Made by a program: the position numbers and the translations under genes. Below the pieces are notes generated by a model. That model was not told the DNA's origin, did not search any database, and was given only the letters and a program-made list of their open reading frames with translations. Below, one piece after another: positions 5,342-8,801 of a stretch of DNA of 8,801 nt. Within the stretch, counting starts at the first letter, position 1, and every line of letters begins with the position of its first letter. This DNA is from Acidimicrobiia bacterium (lineage in GTDB: Bacteria > Actinomycetota > Acidimicrobiia > Acidimicrobiales > Ilumatobacteraceae): positions 1 through 8,801 of the forward strand of contig JAUHYJ010000123.1 of assembly GCA_030425785.1 (NCBI GenBank). The letters run 5' to 3'.

Positions 5342-7735
5342 ATGACCATCAGCGATACCGCGCCGCTCTACCGCGACAGCTCGGCGTCGGTCTCCGACCG
5401 CGCCACCGACCTGCTCGACCGGATGGACCTCGACGAGAAGCTCGGCCAGCTGGGAAGTGCGTGGGTGTTCCAGGTCGCCGGCGCCGACGGGTTCGACCCC
5501 GACCGGGCCGACCCGGTGCTCCGACACGGGATCGGCCACATCACGCGCATGGGCGGCGCCAGCAGCCTCACGGCTCCCCAGGCGGCACAGCTCGCCAACG
5601 ACCTGCAGCGCCACCTCATCGAGCACACGCGGCTCGGGATCCCGGCGATCATCCACGAGGAGATCTGCTCGGGGCTGATGGCGCGCGACGCGACGGTGTT
5701 CCCCCAGGCGCTCGGCGTCGCGTCGACCTTCCGCCCCGAGCTCAACGAGCAGCTCGCCGACGCGGTGAGGGCCCAGATGCGGGCGGTCGGCGCCCACCAC
5801 GGACTGTCGCCGGTGCTCGACGTGTGCCGCGACCCCCGCTGGGGACGACTCGAGGAGACCTACGGGGAAGACCCGTACCTGGTGTCGCGGATGGGGATGG
5901 CGTACGTGACCGGCCTCCAGGGCTGCGCCGACGGCTCGGACCTGCACGACGGCGTCGTCGCCACCGCCAAGCACTTCGTCGGCTACGGGGCATCCGAGGG
6001 TGGGATGAACTGGGCGCCGGCGCACCTGCCCGAGCGTGAGCTCCGCGACGTGTACCTGCGCCCGTTCGAGGTCGCCGTCCGCGATGCCGGGCTGGCGTCG
6101 GTGATGAACGGGTACCACGAGCTCGACGGCATCCCGTGCGGCGCCAACCGCTGGCTGATGACCGACCTGCTGCGCGGCGAGTGGGGCTTCGACGGCACCG
6201 TCGTGTCCGACTACTTCGCGATCAAGCAGCTGTTCGAGTACCACCACATCGTCGAGTCACGTCGCGACGCGGCCGTCGTCGCCGCGTCGGCAGGCCTCGA
6301 CGTCGAGCTCCCGAGCACCGAGTGCTACGGCGACCCGCTCCGCGAGGCGGTCGAGTCCGGCCAGATCGAGATGGGCGTCGTCGACCTCGCGGTGCGACGG
6401 GTGCTCGAGTCGAAGCTCCGTCTCGGGCTGTTCGATCGCCCGTTCGTCGATCCGGGGGCGGTCTCGACCGCGACGCGCACGGCGTCGCAGATCGTCCTGT
6501 CGCGCCGGATCGCCGACGAGAGCCTCGTGCTGCTCCGCAACGACGGTGTGCTCCCGCTGCAGTCCGGCGCCTCGATCGCGCTGATCGGCCCGAACGCCGG
6601 CAACGCGCGCCACATGCTGGGCGACTACGCGTACGTCACGCACGTCGAGTCGCTGCTCGAGGTGCTCCGGAGCGGCAACAACGTCTTCGCGATGCCGATC
6701 GAGCGCGGCGTCGAGCTCGACGACCAGATGAGCCTCGATCACGTCGGCACGGTGAGCGGTTCGCTCGTGCGAGCACTCCCGGATGCCACGGTGCGGGTGG
6801 CCGAGGGCTGCCAGGTCACCGGCGACGACCGTTCGGGGTTCGCGGCGGCGGTCGAGGCGGCGGCGGCGAGCGATGTCGCCGTGCTCGTCATGGGCGAGCG
6901 ATCAGGGCTCACCGAGGAGTGCACCACCGGTGAGAGCCGCGACGTCTCGCAGCTCCGGCTGCCGGGCGTGCAAGAGGAACTCGTCCACGCGGTCGCCGCG
7001 ACCGGCACGCCGATCGTGCTGGTGCTCCTCGCCGGACGCCCCATCGGGTCGCCCGCGGTGCCCGAGGCGGCGGCGGCGGTGCTGATGGCCTGGCTGCCCG
7101 GCGAGCAGGGCGGTGACGCGATCGTCGACGCCCTGACCGGGGCCGTCAGCCCGGGCGGCAAGCTGCCGGTCAGCTACCCCCGGTCGTCGGGGCAGATCCC
7201 GATCTTCTACGCGCACAAGGTGTCGGGTGGCCGATCGCACTGGAAGGGCCCGTACGTCGACGAGTCGAACGAGCCGCTGTATCCGTTCGGCCATGGGCTG
7301 TCGTACAGCACGTTCACGATCGACGCCGACGCACCGACCCCGTCATCGGTCCGCGCCGACGCCCCGGCCGAGGTCGTCGAGATCCATGCGGTCGTCCGCA
7401 ACACCGGCCGGCGTCGTGCCGACGAAGTCGTCCAGGTGTACGCCTCCGATCCCGTCGCGTCGATCACCCGCCCGGTCCGCGAACTGGTCGCCTTCCAGCG
7501 CGTCACGCTCGACCCCGGCGCCGCCGCGCGTGTCACGTTCGAGGTGCCGGTCGCCGCGCTCGGCTTCACGGGTCGCGAACTCACCTACGTCGTCGAACCC
7601 GGCGACGTGCGGTTCTTCGTCGGTGCGTCCGCGACCGACGTCGTCGAGGCCGGTTCGGTCACGATCACCGGTGACGCTCCGGTCCCCACCGTCCGGGCGA
7701 CCGCCACGAACACGTCCATCGTGCCGATCGGTTGA
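5342..7735 (+). CDS. Glycoside hydrolase family 3, probable intracellular beta-xylosidase/beta-glucosidase
   Basis: This 797-residue enzyme hydrolyses terminal non-reducing beta-glycosidic bonds with retention. The N-terminal GH3 barrel covers about residues 20-350 and includes [16 protein letters not shown] (163-178), KHFVGYG (210-216) and the nucleophile motif VVSDY with Asp290. The GH3 C-terminal domain (about 395-645) carries [16 protein letters not shown], in which Glu531 aligns with the usual acid/base position. A fibronectin III-like domain (about 680-750) contains the typical [14 protein letters not shown] and REL..F.RV.L.PG elements. There is no signal peptide, so it should act in the cytoplasm on imported oligosaccharides. 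It starts 10 nt after the second permease; the only Shine-Dalgarno candidate, AAGGA (5323-5327), is 14 nt away, so translation may depend on coupling. The HMLGDYAY motif and the xylose isomerase next door favour a xylosidase, but beta-glucosidase or alpha-L-arabinosidase activity cannot be excluded. Confidence 0.95.
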   Translation: MTISDTAPLYRDSSASVSDRATDLLDRMDLDEKLGQLGSAWVFQVAGADGFDPDRADPVLRHGIGHITRMGGASSLTAPQAAQLANDLQRHLIEHTRLGIPAIIHEEICSGLMARDATVFPQALGVASTFRPELNEQLADAVRAQMRAVGAHHGLSPVLDVCRDPRWGRLEETYGEDPYLVSRMGMAYVTGLQGCADGSDLHDGVVATAKHFVGYGASEGGMNWAPAHLPERELRDVYLRPFEVAVRDAGLASVMNGYHELDGIPCGANRWLMTDLLRGEWGFDGTVVSDYFAIKQLFEYHHIVESRRDAAVVAASAGLDVELPSTECYGDPLREAVESGQIEMGVVDLAVRRVLESKLRLGLFDRPFVDPGAVSTATRTASQIVLSRRIADESLVLLRNDGVLPLQSGASIALIGPNAGNARHMLGDYAYVTHVESLLEVLRSGNNVFAMPIERGVELDDQMSLDHVGTVSGSLVRALPDATVRVAEGCQVTGDDRSGFAAAVEAAAASDVAVLVMGERSGLTEECTTGESRDVSQLRLPGVQEELVHAVAATGTPIVLVLLAGRPIGSPAVPEAAAAVLMAWLPGEQGGDAIVDALTGAVSPGGKLPVSYPRSSGQIPIFYAHKVSGGRSHWKGPYVDESNEPLYPFGHGLSYSTFTIDADAPTPSSVRADAPAEVVEIHAVVRNTGRRRADEVVQVYASDPVASITRPVRELVAFQRVTLDPGAAARVTFEVPVAALGFTGRELTYVVEPGDVRFFVGASATDVVEAGSVTITGDAPVPTVRATATNTSIVPIG

Positions 7736-7740
7736 TCGGC
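7723..7740 (+). other. Small stem-loop across the GH3 stop codon
   Basis: GCCGATC (7723-7729) pairs with GATCGGC (7734-7740) around the loop GGTT; the TGA stop is at 7733-7735. There is no T-tract, and a 7-bp stem is not rare in GC-rich DNA. It may be an mRNA-processing or partial attenuation element between the hydrolase and xylA, or chance. Confidence 0.3.
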
Positions 7741-7771
7741 GCCACACCACCCGTCAGACTTCCATCATCAG

Positions 7772-7778
7772 AGAGGAG
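7772..7778 (+). promoter_or_regulatory. Strong ribosome binding site of xylA
   Basis: AGAGGAG lies 6 nt before the ATG at 7785, an ideal spacing. It is the strongest Shine-Dalgarno match in the window, alongside the one for the binding protein. It fixes the xylA start. No operator-like or promoter-like sequence is seen in the 49-nt gap after the GH3 gene, so xylA is probably in the same transcript. Confidence 0.8.
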
Positions 7779-7784
7779 CGCACG

Positions 7785-8801
7785 ATGTCCGACTTCTTCG
7801 AACACGTCGACGCCATTCGGTACGAGGGCCCCGAGAGCACGAACCCGCTGGCGTTCCGTTGGTACCAGCCCGACCGTGTCGTCGGTGACATGACGATGGC
7901 CGAGCACCTGCGGTTCGGTGTCTGCTACTGGCACAGCTTCGCGTGGGACGGCCTCGACATCTTCGGTGCCGGCACGCTCGACCGGCCGTGGCACCCCACG
8001 TTCAGCCCCGACATGGACCCGATGGACGCGGCCCGCATGAAGATGGATGCGGCCTTCGAGTTCATCTCGAAGCTCGGCGCGCCCTTCTTCTCGTTCCACG
8101 ACATCGACATCGCGCCGGCCGGCGCGACGTTCGCGGAGACGTGCCGGTACTTCGACGAGATGGTCGACTACGCGGGCCAGAAGATGGCCGACACCGGCAC
8201 GAAGTTGCTCTGGGGCACGACGAACGCGTTCTCGCACCGGCGCTTCATGTCGGGTGCGGCCACCAACCCTGACCCCGACCTGTTCCAGTACGCGGCGGCG
8301 CAGGTGGCGCACTGCATGCAGAAGACCCACGAACTCGGCGGCGCGAACTACGTCCTGTGGGGTGGCCGCGAGGGGTACGACACCCTCTTGAACACCGACA
8401 TGCGGCGTGAGCTCGACCAGCTCGGCCGGTTCATGAACATGGTCGTGCAGCACAAGTACGACATCGGGTTCGAGGGCACGCTGCTGATCGAACCGAAGCC
8501 GATGGAGCCGACCAAGCACCAGTACGACTACGACGTCGCGACGGTCTGGGCGTTCCTGCAGCACTACGGGCTCGACGACGAGATCAAGGTCAACATCGAG
8601 GTCAACCACGCCGAGCTGTCCGGGCACGACTTCCATCACGAGGTCGCCACCGCGGTCAATGCGGGCATCTTCGGCTCGATCGACGCCAACGCCGGCGACC
8701 CGCGCCTCGGATGGGACCTCGACCTGTTCCCCGGCTCGGTCGAGGACATGTCGCTCGGCATGCTCGAGATCCTGCGCGGCGGCGGGTTCACGACCGGCGG
8801 C
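7785..8801 (+). CDS. xylA: Xylose isomerase, group II, cut by the right window edge
   Basis: This enzyme interconverts D-xylose and D-xylulose using divalent metal ions in the cytoplasm. The window holds the first 339 residues, ending at GGGFTTGG; group II enzymes are about 435-440 residues, so roughly 100 are missing. The sequence aligns closely with the E. coli enzyme as I know it: NPLAFR and EEHLRF-like N-terminal motifs, [57 protein letters not shown] and GSIDANAGD. With a constant offset of +4 from E. coli numbering, the catalytic His/Asp pair is H105/D108 and the metal ligands E236, E272, H275, D300, D311 and D313 are all present, plus K238. The longer N-terminus marks group II rather than the ~388-residue group I form typical of Streptomyces. 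It follows the GH3 gene by 49 nt and completes use of imported xylosides. Confidence 0.97.
   Translation, partial: MSDFFEHVDAIRYEGPESTNPLAFRWYQPDRVVGDMTMAEHLRFGVCYWHSFAWDGLDIFGAGTLDRPWHPTFSPDMDPMDAARMKMDAAFEFISKLGAPFFSFHDIDIAPAGATFAETCRYFDEMVDYAGQKMADTGTKLLWGTTNAFSHRRFMSGAATNPDPDLFQYAAAQVAHCMQKTHELGGANYVLWGGREGYDTLLNTDMRRELDQLGRFMNMVVQHKYDIGFEGTLLIEPKPMEPTKHQYDYDVATVWAFLQHYGLDDEIKVNIEVNHAELSGHDFHHEVATAVNAGIFGSIDANAGDPRLGWDLDLFPGSVEDMSLGMLEILRGGGFTTGG

Noticed and set aside
4357..6247. Two long - strand open frames (4357-5349 and 5321-6247) opposite the second permease and the GH3 gene.
   Set aside because: Their composition is the mirror of third-position G/C bias, they lack motifs and they lie opposite well-supported genes.
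7665..8639. Long - strand open frame (324 codons) opposite xylA.
   Set aside because: It lies fully antisense to an intact xylose isomerase with all catalytic residues, and shows no domain of its own.
1..8801. CRISPR arrays, tRNA or rRNA genes, insertion sequences, phage genes.
   Set aside because: No spaced direct repeats, tRNA-like folds, transposase motifs or terminal inverted repeats were seen; the window is a compact metabolic locus.

Overview
The window is very GC-rich with strong G/C bias at third codon positions. Every gene I can support is on the + strand. The substrate-binding lipoprotein has a short signal peptide, a lipobox-type Cys followed by GGDDDDE, and then a long Glu/Asp/Pro/Ala tether. 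No transporter ATPase gene is present. Together these features suggest a high-GC actinobacterium; the acidic tether style resembles the Acidimicrobiia (Ilumatobacter-like lineages), although that placement is an inference from style, not from a marker gene.

Layout: (1) 1-671, the C-terminal part of an IlvD/Edd-family dehydratase, most like the YjhG/YagF (D-xylonate dehydratase-like) branch, cut by the window edge. (2) 672-818, an intergenic region with a LacI-type operator candidate at 720-745. (3) 819-1838, a LacI/GalR-family regulator. (4) 1839-2046, an intergenic region with a perfect 12-bp inverted repeat (1861-1890) and a C/A-rich, G-poor leader. (5) 2047-3462, a family 1 sugar-binding lipoprotein. 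(6) 3477-3512, a perfect 16-bp stem-loop. (7) 3522-4445 and 4438-5331, two CUT1-type ABC sugar permeases overlapping by 8 bp. (8) 5342-7735, a glycoside hydrolase family 3 enzyme without a signal peptide. (9) 7785-8801, a group II xylose isomerase (xylA), cut by the right edge after 339 codons.

Read together, this is a xylo-oligosaccharide (or related beta-pentoside) uptake and use locus. The lipoprotein captures the oligosaccharide outside the cell, the two permeases import it using an ATPase encoded elsewhere, the cytoplasmic GH3 enzyme releases the monosaccharide, and XylA converts xylose to xylulose. The LacI-type protein is the obvious local regulator.

The most interesting signal is regulatory. 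The sites upstream of the regulator and upstream of the transporter operon share the same unusual architecture: two inverted 14-bp LacI-type operators (YGNAANCGNTNNCG) that overlap by 2 bp, with their central CG steps 12 bp apart. This suggests autoregulation plus operon control by two dimers, or one tetramer, on a compound operator. The second notable element is the long GC-rich stem-loop between the binding protein and the first permease, which ends only 9 nt before a start codon that lacks a Shine-Dalgarno sequence.
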